A stretch of DNA of 64,000 bases from Kovacikia minuta CCNUW1 (GTDB lineage Bacteria > Cyanobacteriota > Cyanobacteriia > Leptolyngbyales > Leptolyngbyaceae): positions 2,604,001 through 2,668,000 of the forward strand of contig NZ_CP083582.1 in assembly GCF_020091585.1 (NCBI RefSeq). Reading direction: 5' to 3'. Below, in pieces: positions 30,350-38,800 of the stretch (position 1 is the first letter of the stretch; the number at the start of each line of letters is the position of its first letter). A program made the position numbers and the translations under genes. The notes under the pieces are model-generated. The model was not told the DNA's origin and did no database searches. It saw only the letters and a program-made list of their open reading frames with translations.

Positions 30350-30532
30350 TGTTTGCGATATGGCAGCCAGTTGGGCTGGCTGATTGATCCGGCTGAGCGA
30401 TCGGTCTTGGTTTATCAGCCCGATCGCCTCCCAGATTGACTTTCGGGTATAGATCCATTATCTGTGTTAGAAGGAATGACCCTGACGCCATCCGTTGATG
30501 AAATCTTTAGCTGGCTACGGCGATCAGGTTGA
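30350..30532 (+). pseudogene. relic of a Uma2 family gene (C-terminal part)
   Basis: Translating this strand gives GSQLGWLIDPAERSVLVYQP, then DRLPD, a TGA stop, and in the same frame DPLSVLEGMTLTPSVDEIF ending SWLRRSG. That is the C-terminal Uma2 pattern. The N-terminal half is missing and the frame is interrupted, so this is a decayed copy. It lies between the VIT1-like gene and the convergent SUKH gene. Confidence 0.7.
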
Positions 30533-30541
30533 TCGCAAGGT

Positions 30542-31294
30542 TCAATCGTCCCAACTTGCCTCGCAGTAGAAGTTGTCGGTGGAAATAAACTGCATAAACC
30601 CCTCAAAGGCTGCCTCTGCTCTTGCAGAAACAAAGATCCGGACATCCCTTGTTGACTCTCTTACCACCTCAATCACAATGTCGCGAAAACCATAGAAGGT
30701 TCCTCTTCCCCAATACCACCATTCGGCAAGTCCCAACTTTGGAAAATTCTCCTCAACGCAAGCGAGTAACGCTGGCTCTGCTACGCCATGTATCCACTGC
30801 AATGGGTTACTCCACTTGATACCACTGGCAAATACCTGAAGTACAAACTCAGATGTCGTCTGGCTGTTGACTATCCACTTTCCTGGATTAATCACGACAG
30901 GTGGATCATCCATTGCGAGTGCCTCAAGTTTAATTGCCCATAATTGACACGCTTGATTTTCGACATAAAAGATCAGGGCATCTTGGTAGCTTTGCCTTTC
31001 TTGGGTGTTCAAAAGAGAATTCCGATAGTGAACCAGTTCACCTGGAACAATCAATTCGTCTTGTCTAGACCAAACATCAGCTCTCCGACCCGCCAAGCCG
31101 TACCACTCTTTGAGTGCCAAAGGAAGACACAATCCTAATTTTTGTTCTGCCTGGGCGATCGTTGCATGATCAAAACCATCTGCATCAGACAAAGGTGGAT
31201 ACCAATCAGCAACGATCTCCTTGAGCAATTGCCATCTTGCCCTGCGTTGCGTTGGAATATTTTGCAGTAGCGATGGACTATACATAAGTGGCAC
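30542..31294 (-). CDS. SMI1/KNR4 (SUKH) family protein
   Basis: 250 aa. The SUKH signature is visible in AEQKLGLCLPLALKEWYG and in the WSRQDELIVPGEL region. The C-terminal half contains FGLAEWWYWG-like aromatic motifs (LGLAEWWYWGRGTFYG). SUKH proteins often act as immunity proteins to secreted or CDI-type toxins, but many are stand-alone. No toxin partner is visible beside it; the next genes on the strand are toxin-antitoxin relics. The role is unresolved. Confidence 0.82.
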   Translation of the reverse strand: MPLMYSPSLLQNIPTQRRARWQLLKEIVADWYPPLSDADGFDHATIAQAEQKLGLCLPLALKEWYGLAGRRADVWSRQDELIVPGELVHYRNSLLNTQERQSYQDALIFYVENQACQLWAIKLEALAMDDPPVVINPGKWIVNSQTTSEFVLQVFASGIKWSNPLQWIHGVAEPALLACVEENFPKLGLAEWWYWGRGTFYGFRDIVIEVVRESTRDVRIFVSARAEAAFEGFMQFISTDNFYCEASWDD

Positions 31295-31304
31295 TGAAAT
31301 AAAC

Positions 31305-31652
31305 CTATTTGCTCAAATCCTTAAAAGTCCTGGTCATCATGACTTTTAAGAAGGGAACATCCTCTTGTACTGCTTTCCAGATTATTTCTACATCTGTATT
31401 GAAATAATCATGAATTAGTTTATCTCGCATTCCAGCAATATCGCGCCAGGAAATATCAGGATATTGGCTTTTCACTGAATCTGGAATTCGCTTCACGGCT
31501 TCCCCGACAATTTAGATCGCCCTTGAAACTGCAAATATCTTCTCTAGATTTTGAGAAAAATCTTCAAAATTGATGCCTGTCATGAACTGCTCGATCGCAG
31601 CAATGGCATCCAGGATATCTTATAAGTAGTCTTCAACTTCCCGCTTGCTCAC
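31305..31652 (-). pseudogene. hepT (DUF86 ribonuclease-type toxin) with two nonsense codons
   Basis: HepT is the HEPN-domain partner of MntA in type VII toxin-antitoxin systems. The catalytic R-X4-H-X-Y motif is intact as RDKLIHDYF near the C-terminus. Reading from GTG 31652 gives SKREVEDYL, a TAA at 31622-31620, DILDAIAAIEQFMTGINFED, FSQNLEKIFAVSRAI, a second TAA at 31514-31512, then IVGEAVKRIPDSVKSQYP. Both stops sit where glutamine (CAA) is usual, so each needs one C-to-T change. A short ORF from 31496 could still yield the C-terminal half only. Confidence 0.85.
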
Positions 31653-31760
31653 AGATAGACGACCTCTGCCAAAATCCGCTCTCCAATGCGGGGCTTTAAA
31701 CCAGCCTTATAATGACTTGTTTTGGATAAGCCAATGCTTGATTTCCTCTAGCGTTTTCAT
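31649..31760 (-). pseudogene. mntA antitoxin nucleotidyltransferase relic (internal deletion)
   Basis: The beginning, MKTLEEIKHWLIQNKSL from ATG 31760, and the end, GLKPRIGERILAEVVYL with TGA at 31651-31649, match the two termini of MntA-type minimal nucleotidyltransferases. The middle, including the GSFARG/DxD catalytic part, is deleted. The stop overlaps the hepT start (GTGA), the normal arrangement of this pair, so the relic is a dead mntA-hepT operon. Confidence 0.72.
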
Positions 31761-31786
31761 TGGTTCTGTCTCCCTCAAGGCATGTA

Positions 31787-34700
31787 TCAATTCTGACGGT
31801 TTTCCAGGGCATTGACTTTTTCGGTCAGGGCGACGATCGCCGCTTGCTGATCCTTGACCAGTTTGTTGAGGGAAACGATCGCGGCTCGATGATCCTTCAC
31901 GGCTCTGGTCAGGGCTGCCACGATGTCCACCGGGCTGATGGTTTGGCGATCGGGGGAGGCGACCACAGTTGGTACTTCTTCGGCAATGAACCCCAGATGC
32001 AAGGTTTGGTTAGGATCGTTGGAGTAGGAAAATCTAACTGGATTCAGTCCGCGTAGAACCTCATCCACCTCGTGACTGGAGAGTTCAACGATATTTTGCT
32101 TCAAGGTTCGGGAGGAAAACACCCGGAACTGGTTCGCAACCACATCGTTACCAAAAACCTTACCTTGAACGTACAGCCTGACCTCGGCATCGTTCTTAAC
32201 AGAGTCAGGGAGTGAATTTAAGGGATTGATCAGAAGTCGTTGACCAACAATAACGTCGCCATCGTTTTCAACCAGAAGTCGGCTGATCTGCCCTGTTTTC
32301 ACATTCAATGCCACAGGTTCGAATGCTGGGGCACTTTCAATCTCCACCTTCGCAAATGGATTAGGGGTGCCAATCCCCAATCGCCCCTCTACGATTAAGC
32401 CATTGGTAGGGGCTGCCGGGGCGTTAACGGAAAATTTTTGTCCGATCGCTGCCTGCCCAGAAACACTCAACGTGCTGGTTGGGGGCTTTTGAGGATCGGC
32501 TGTGTTGATGCCAACTCTGCCATCCGTTAACACCGTCAACCTTTCCTGGTTACCTGTTTTCAGCACCAGGCGTTGAGTGGGGCTACTGATTGCACCTGTT
32601 CCCAGTGCCAGTTCGGTTTCATTAATCAGCACCTGAGCCGTGCCACTTCCCAACGTGAAGCTACCAGAACTGACAGTGAGACCACCCGCGATCGTTGTTG
32701 GACCTTCCTTAACGTCCAACTTTCCTTTCGTTACCGTGAGATCACCCGAACTGATGGTAGCTCCACCCGCGATCGTTGCCGAACCTGTGTTGACCTCCAG
32801 ATTTCCCTTCAGTAAGGTGATGCCCTGATCGAAGGTGTAACTGCTATCAGCGGTGCGGGTGGCAAAGCTGACTTTTTTGTTGGTTGGAGTGGGTGGGGTA
32901 AGGGTGACAAAATTCGTCGTATCCCCAATCTGGACAGTGCCATTCACATGCAGTCTGGTTGTGGGGGCGATCGCTGCGGGCACGATATTAATTCCCAGAT
33001 TGGTCTGGGCATGGATGCTGCCACTCACAACCAGGCTGTTGTCTGCTGTGGAGGCAATATCAGCCCCCTGCCCGATCGCCGCCTTACCCAACACCTGAAG
33101 CACTGTGCTTGCCTGGAGGGTGCCATTGACCAGCAAGCCATTTTCCGGTGCTTTAGTGATATCGGCAGTTTTGCCGATCGCCGCCTTACCCAATACCTGA
33201 AGCGTACTGTTAGCCAGAACATTCCCGTCTACCAACAAACCATTTTCTGGGGTTGGGTCTGGGGTGGCGTTGATGACCGTTGCTTTGCCAATAGCGGCTT
33301 TCCCCAATACTTTTAACGTTGTTCCCTGGGATGGGGCATTCATGCTAACGTTACCCTCCTTAGACACCGCCATTCGCTCGATGTCCGAAGTTCTAAGGGA
33401 AAGCGGTTGGGCATCGGGGGCAAAACCAGCACTAATCACACCCGTTTTTACCCGGATCGTTTTGTCGAATTGGTACTGCGATCGGGTGGTTTCAAACGTA
33501 ATCTGATCGGCGACCTGCTGAACCTGGAGATAATCCTGGGCTGTCCCCAGTTTGAACACCCCATTAACATGCAGTTTGGCACCGGGGTCGCTGGTGCCAA
33601 TGCCCACATTTCCCTGACTGTCCAGGAGAAACTGAGGCAGATATTTCAGCTTTCCGTTTTCATCCGTCAGCACGTCCCCCCGAAGGATGGCGGGTTGCTG
33701 GTAGGTAAGGGTCGCTTTTTCAAAGTCGCTCTTAAAGGCTTGTTTGACTTGAAGCGAGTGGTCGCCACCAACCGTTTCCACGGTCTGAGTTTCGGTCTTT
33801 GCCCCCTCCGTCAGGGTAATTTTGCCACCCGGATGCACCTCCTGTTGAAACTTGGTTTGGCTATCTCCAAGTACCTGCAAACTGCCCGACTTCACCGCAA
33901 CGGTGCCTTTTTTGGGTTCCGGGGTTCCCACAACGTGCAACTTTGCCAGAGGCGGATTAACTCCAATCCCCAGTGATCCTTGAAAGAAGTCGCCATTTTT
34001 GTCAAAGCAATTGATCAGGGGTGGGAAAACCAGACGTTTATCCGTAAGGTCTGGTGTTTTATTCGCTAGCGTGACGAGTGCCAGAATTCCGTATTGGTGG
34101 TTGATGCCCAACGGCGGTTGGGGTAAAGGACGCTTACCATCCCCATCGCGGGGCCAGTCAATCCCGTTTTCGGTATTCATGCGAACGGGAATCAGCCAGT
34201 AGTCGCCCGTTTTGGCAGTCGAGGTTCCCTCCAGTCCAAAAATGACAGAAATGCCATTTTCCAATTCGATGCCATCGGGACTGGTTGAACGGATGGGCAC
34301 TTCTGCTACGGTTTGATCCCAACGACGAACTTTGGGATTGTTTGAAGGCGGAAATTTTTCTGCGTTGAGTGGGTCACCCACCACTTTGGTCGGATCAAAA
34401 AACAGCTTTTCGCCTGCCTTGACGACCACATTCTTAAGTTGAACGAGCGTTCCAGGACGATTGTTGAGTTCCCGCACCTCATCGGTTACTTCAACCCACT
34501 GTCCTGCTTTGAAGGAAAGGAGCGCGTCGCGGCTGGGTCTGGGCAGGGCGATCGTGCTGTCTTCCGCATTGATTGCTTGAATCGCACTCACCACGACGCC
34601 ATTGTCCCTCGACCACTTAAAGGTCGCCTGATTGAGGTTTCCCCCTGTGTGGATTTCAACCCGGTATAACTGATTTTCTAAACCTGAACTGCTGATTCTA

Positions 34701-34804
34701 GCCTGGGTAGGGTTTACCCTGGCAGTCAGAGATACGCCCCCCGTCTGGGTTAACTCCAGCCACTCCGGACTCTTCTCCAGGCTAAAAGACGCATCCGACG
34801 CCAA
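31787..34804 (-). CDS. CIS tail-fibre protein with C-terminal S74 chaperone domain (downstream part of a split gene)
   Basis: Surface fibre of the injection-system cluster. The first 250 residues continue a DUF6519-type baseplate protein (LENQLYRVEIHTGG, FKWSRDNGVVVSA). A long beta-rich shaft follows, with three near-repeats built on LQVLGKAAIG and with TIAGG/SSGSFTLGSG repeats. The C-terminus is a peptidase S74 intramolecular chaperone (FSSRTLKQNIVELS, HLGFIAEEVP) and a coiled coil (IVSLNKLVKDQQAAIVALTE). The S74 Ser/Lys site in SSRTLK predicts self-cleavage after trimerisation. The frame starts only at TTG 34804; upstream coding is in another frame (34782-35576). One extra base near 34826 would explain the split. 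The intact gene would be 1262 aa. Confidence 0.85.
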   Translation of the reverse strand: MASDASFSLEKSPEWLELTQTGGVSLTARVNPTQARISSSGLENQLYRVEIHTGGNLNQATFKWSRDNGVVVSAIQAINAEDSTIALPRPSRDALLSFKAGQWVEVTDEVRELNNRPGTLVQLKNVVVKAGEKLFFDPTKVVGDPLNAEKFPPSNNPKVRRWDQTVAEVPIRSTSPDGIELENGISVIFGLEGTSTAKTGDYWLIPVRMNTENGIDWPRDGDGKRPLPQPPLGINHQYGILALVTLANKTPDLTDKRLVFPPLINCFDKNGDFFQGSLGIGVNPPLAKLHVVGTPEPKKGTVAVKSGSLQVLGDSQTKFQQEVHPGGKITLTEGAKTETQTVETVGGDHSLQVKQAFKSDFEKATLTYQQPAILRGDVLTDENGKLKYLPQFLLDSQGNVGIGTSDPGAKLHVNGVFKLGTAQDYLQVQQVADQITFETTRSQYQFDKTIRVKTGVISAGFAPDAQPLSLRTSDIERMAVSKEGNVSMNAPSQGTTLKVLGKAAIGKATVINATPDPTPENGLLVDGNVLANSTLQVLGKAAIGKTADITKAPENGLLVNGTLQASTVLQVLGKAAIGQGADIASTADNSLVVSGSIHAQTNLGINIVPAAIAPTTRLHVNGTVQIGDTTNFVTLTPPTPTNKKVSFATRTADSSYTFDQGITLLKGNLEVNTGSATIAGGATISSGDLTVTKGKLDVKEGPTTIAGGLTVSSGSFTLGSGTAQVLINETELALGTGAISSPTQRLVLKTGNQERLTVLTDGRVGINTADPQKPPTSTLSVSGQAAIGQKFSVNAPAAPTNGLIVEGRLGIGTPNPFAKVEIESAPAFEPVALNVKTGQISRLLVENDGDVIVGQRLLINPLNSLPDSVKNDAEVRLYVQGKVFGNDVVANQFRVFSSRTLKQNIVELSSHEVDEVLRGLNPVRFSYSNDPNQTLHLGFIAEEVPTVVASPDRQTISPVDIVAALTRAVKDHRAAIVSLNKLVKDQQAAIVALTEKVNALENRQN

Positions 34805-35576
34805 CTTTTGGGTCGTCTGCTGGACTGAGCGCCAGACATTTAACCTGCCACACCGTTTTGGTGCGGGTGGTCGTGTCTGGAATATCCGTTAGGGCAACCT
34901 CTCGGATTTCCGGGTCTTCGATCGCGGTCACATGCCGTTCCCACACATCGAGATAAAGCAGATAGGCGGTATCTGTGGGCAACAGTGGCGGATTGGGAAA
35001 ATCTGGTTGGGTTTTGTAGGTAACGACCCGCCGCAGACTGAGCGTTTGCCCTCCAGGAGGAATATCCTTGAGGGGAGGCTTTTCTGGCTTTGGATGCAAT
35101 TTCAACGTGGGCGGTTGGGTGGGGAGGCTCACCTCCCGAATCTGCATCAACTGCCCACTTTCCTGATCCTTCAGCCATTGATCCTTGGCAAAGGGTTGAC
35201 CATCGATCGCCAGAAACGGCACATTCACCGTGACCGTATCAGCATCAGAGTCTACCGGCGCAGGGGAATAGGTGGCAGAAAAATCGCTTCCCTGCTTCAG
35301 TTCACACAGAACACCACCGACATAAAAGCTGCCAGGATTGATGATCCAATCCGTTTGGTCAGGTGTGGCGACAATCTTAAATCCTTCCTTCGTTTCGCCA
35401 CCCGGTGTTCCCGCTGCGCCCCCGATCGTATCTCTCAGCCGCACCTGATTCAGATAGGTTTGAATACTGACCTGCTCATTCCAGTCAGAATCCAGTTGCA
35501 GCCGTCCCTGCTGCATTAAAACGCCGGTGTAGTGCTTCTCTGGACGAAAGGTGAAGCGAGTGAAGTCGCCTTTCAT
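34782..35576 (-). CDS. DUF6519-type CIS baseplate/fibre N-terminal part (upstream part of a split gene)
   Basis: Starts MKGDFTRFTFRPEKHYTGVL, the well-known beginning of DUF6519 proteins in contractile injection clusters, with QQGRLQLDSDWNEQ close by. It ends after TVWQVKCLALS in a short unrelated tail (TAG at 34784-34782). The family sequence continues one frame over in the next ORF (ASDASFSLEKSPEW). Start ATG 35576 is chosen; the frame upstream is only translated GGGTGTG repeat. This part probably attaches the fibre to the baseplate. Confidence 0.85.
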   Translation of the reverse strand: MKGDFTRFTFRPEKHYTGVLMQQGRLQLDSDWNEQVSIQTYLNQVRLRDTIGGAAGTPGGETKEGFKIVATPDQTDWIINPGSFYVGGVLCELKQGSDFSATYSPAPVDSDADTVTVNVPFLAIDGQPFAKDQWLKDQESGQLMQIREVSLPTQPPTLKLHPKPEKPPLKDIPPGGQTLSLRRVVTYKTQPDFPNPPLLPTDTAYLLYLDVWERHVTAIEDPEIREVALTDIPDTTTRTKTVWQVKCLALSPADDPKVGVGCVF

Positions 35577-35590
35577 GGGGGATGTCCTTG

Positions 35591-35867
35591 GGGTGTGGGG
35601 TGTGGGGTGTGGGGTGTGGGGTGTGGGGTTAAGCAAAGGATAAAGGATAAAGGATGAAGGATAAGGATTAAACAATCTCATTCCTCATCTCCCATCTCCG
35701 ATCTCCCTCACTTAAATTCAGCACCCTCCGAATCCTTTGCTATTTAGCTTCAACTCAAAACTCAAAACTTAAAACTCATCATTCAAAACTCAAAACTCAT
35801 CATTCATAATTCATAACCCTTTCAGCCTTCAGCCTTTCCCTACCACCTACCACCTACCACCTACCAC
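35591..35867. repeat. low-complexity spacer: GGGTGTG heptamers and oligomer runs
   Basis: Five GGGTGTG units at 35591-35628 are followed by AAGGATAA repeats, TCAAAACT/TTAAAACT runs and a CACCTAC array ending at the gpI-like stop codon. The 190 bp between the two CIS genes contain no gene. The same oligomers recur at 47698-47765 and 54720-54790. Confidence 0.85.
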
Positions 35868-38800
35868 CTAAGTTATGTACTCAATCCCAACTTGAATCCC
35901 AAATCGCAGGTATTCATCTAGACTGGCGCGCAGGTTTGCTTCCCGTTGGGGTTGCTTCAGGTAGTTAAAAGCACCCATTTCGGAACCATCTTCGGCACCG
36001 GCTCGAATCTCGATCGGAGTGGTGGGTTTGAGTTGGGCATAACCAGGTTGACCATAGTCTTTGGAGGTAAAAGCGGGTTGCATTTGACTCAGCAGAATCA
36101 GGGTTTCATCGACCTGCCCTAAGCCAGAGTTGAGCGATCGCCAGCGTTGGCTGAGCCAGAGTGAATTTGGGGTTGGGTTAGGGGAAGTGGCAGAAGCGTT
36201 AGGGGGTTGGACTCCAGGCAAGATAGCAGTGTAGAACAAATTGCCAATCTGGGTGCCAACCAGAATGCTGGGAATGGCAAAGGTGGTGCCAATTGGAAAG
36301 TCCTGGCTGAAGGGAGCATCGATCGTTAGGCTGGTGTCGGAGGCGATGGCAGTGATTTGGCGGGTTTGATCGGCAACCTGAAGGGTACTGCCAACGGTGA
36401 GGTCGGTTGTGAAAGCGGTGCCCACCCCCATTACGCTGGTGCTGGTGGTGGAAAGGGTGCCGATGCCTGGTTTGATCCAGGTTGCCAGAGCCGTGATGGT
36501 GGTGTCTCCCAGGCTGGTATTGCTACGTTGCCAGGTTTTGCCGCCATTTTTAGAGCGAAACAGGGTGCCGTTGCGGGTGCCCACCATCAGGGTGGTGATG
36601 CCAAAGTGGGTGAGTTGGGGAAATTCTGGCTCAAAGGTGCGGTGAACGGTGAGTTGGGTATCGGAAGCGATCGCAGTCACTGTGCGGGGTTGTCCGTTAA
36701 CTACGATCGCGTCCCCGATAGACAATTCCTGGGTAAACCTCGTACCGTTGCCCGTCACCTCGATATCGTCAGTGGTAATCATGCCTCTGCCGCTTTGGGC
36801 ATAATCAGTCAGGGCAGTCACATGCAGGTCGTTCAATCCCTGATTCATGTCGCGCCAGGTGTTACCATCATCCGCCGACCGGAAAATACCGCCTCCTGCG
36901 GTGCCAGCAAACAGGCGATGGGTGTGAGGATCGATGGTTAAAGCTGTGATCTGGGGATGGCTTAAGCCGGACTGGGCGATCGCCTGGGGAGTCAGATGTT
37001 GAGCCGTCCAGGTTTGCCCCCCATCAATGGAATGGAATACACCCCCACTGGTGCCCAGGAATAGCTGCCCTGTGACGGGGTGGATGGCGAGTGCCTGAGC
37101 ATCTAATGTAACCGTACCAGTGGACAGCTTAAGGCTGGGGGTGAGGGTTGGTGTCCATTGTTGTCTACGAATGCGGAAAGGTGCTCCCGAAATATCCTCC
37201 GTTGGGGCTGGGCTGACCCGCAGGGACGTGTCTGTGGTGCAATCAATGACGGTGAAGGACTGCCCCGCCACTGACAGAATATCGCTAACCCTCACCTCCT
37301 GCATGAACTGAGTCCCACATCCAGTTAGAGTGGCGCGATCGCGGCAACTGCTGACAGTGCCATCCCCCGCTTGAAAAATATTGGAGTCTACTGTCTGGAT
37401 CAGGTATTCGGCGGTGCTGAAATCCGGGTTAAATCCCGATTCAACCTCCAATAGCCCGTCCGACAAAACGGCTGTGATCTGCCGTACCTGATCCCCCACC
37501 TGGATCTTGCCGTTCAGAAGGAATGGGTCAAAGCGGGTGCCACAGCCGACTACACGGGCGCGATCGCCCCCCTCCCCCGTACCGCTGAGGATACCCAAGC
37601 CTGGCTTGTCGAATGGCTTCAGTTGGAACAGGGTGCCGCCCAAGGTTCCCGCCAGCAGGGTTTCATTGTCTGGGTTGGGGGCAGCCAGCAGGGCTGTGAC
37701 ATTCAAATCAGTTAAGCCTGCACCAAAGGGAATCCAGCGTTCCTCCCGGTGGATCAACTGGAAGGTGCCCTGCCCAGCGGTGCCAACCCATACCTGCTGA
37801 GTCACCGGATTGATGCTGAGGGCAGTGATGGGAGCGGGCGAGTGGTCAATTCGTTCCGCCAAAGTCAGGTCGGGCTGGCAATGATATCGTCGAGCAACAC
37901 GGGAACCCGCGGGAACATAGCAGAAGCGAAGACAGCCCGCTTGCAGCCTTAAAGCGGTAACTTTCTCCGTTAGTAAACTATTGCTGGCTTCCAGGCTGCG
38001 GACAACGGTCGTGCCCAAAACCGTGGTGGTTTCCAGTTCAACCGCTGTCCCGATCGCAGCGATCGCCTCCACCCCCGGTTGCTCTACCCCATTGTCCACA
38101 ACGCTATCGACCACCTTTAAGCTGGGAACGGTATCTGCCAGCGCGATCGCCCCCACAATACTGCGCCGAATCGTGACTTGCAGCCGCTCATTATTCTCAA
38201 CGCCATTCCCCGTTCCCCATGCCCCCACCTCATCTTCCCCCTTTTCCCCCGCCTCATCTTCCCCCTCTTCCTCTGGCACTTGACATTGCTGAAGTGCCAA
38301 CAACATCAAATCAAATAGCCCCTGGAACTCACGCGATCCCAGCCGCATCAACCGGGAGAAGCGCTTTTGGGGGGGTAAACTGCTGTCGCCAAATCCCAGT
38401 TTGAGGAACTGCTGAATCAGGGTGATGAGGTACAGGATCAGCGTCACCAGGGTGAGGGTCTGGATGTCCTCTTCCGGCAGGGGTGCTTTTTCGACGACCA
38501 AACCGCCCGCTAGGGGAACCAGGGTACAGTGGAAAATCTGGAGTCGCTGGAGGCTTCCGGGTAAAACGGTTAATTTCCCTTCCAGGAGTACACCTTCCAT
38601 TGAAAATTCGCCCGGATCATCATCCGTGGTGGCAATTCCCCGGACTGCCAGGTTGCCCCGCAGGTGGGGTCGATCGCCATTTCCGGCAACCAGTTGAAAC
38701 CCCCTGCCAGAGGGCACCTGAATCGTAAAATTTCCCCGGCAGGTCTGGTTCCCATGCAGGGAAATACATCCCATTTCCGCATCCTGCACCACTCCCAGTT

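Noticed and set aside
31305-31496. A functional short HepT toxin
   Set aside because: The upstream frame shows the missing N-terminus with two stops, and the antitoxin is also destroyed, so a working toxin is unlikely.
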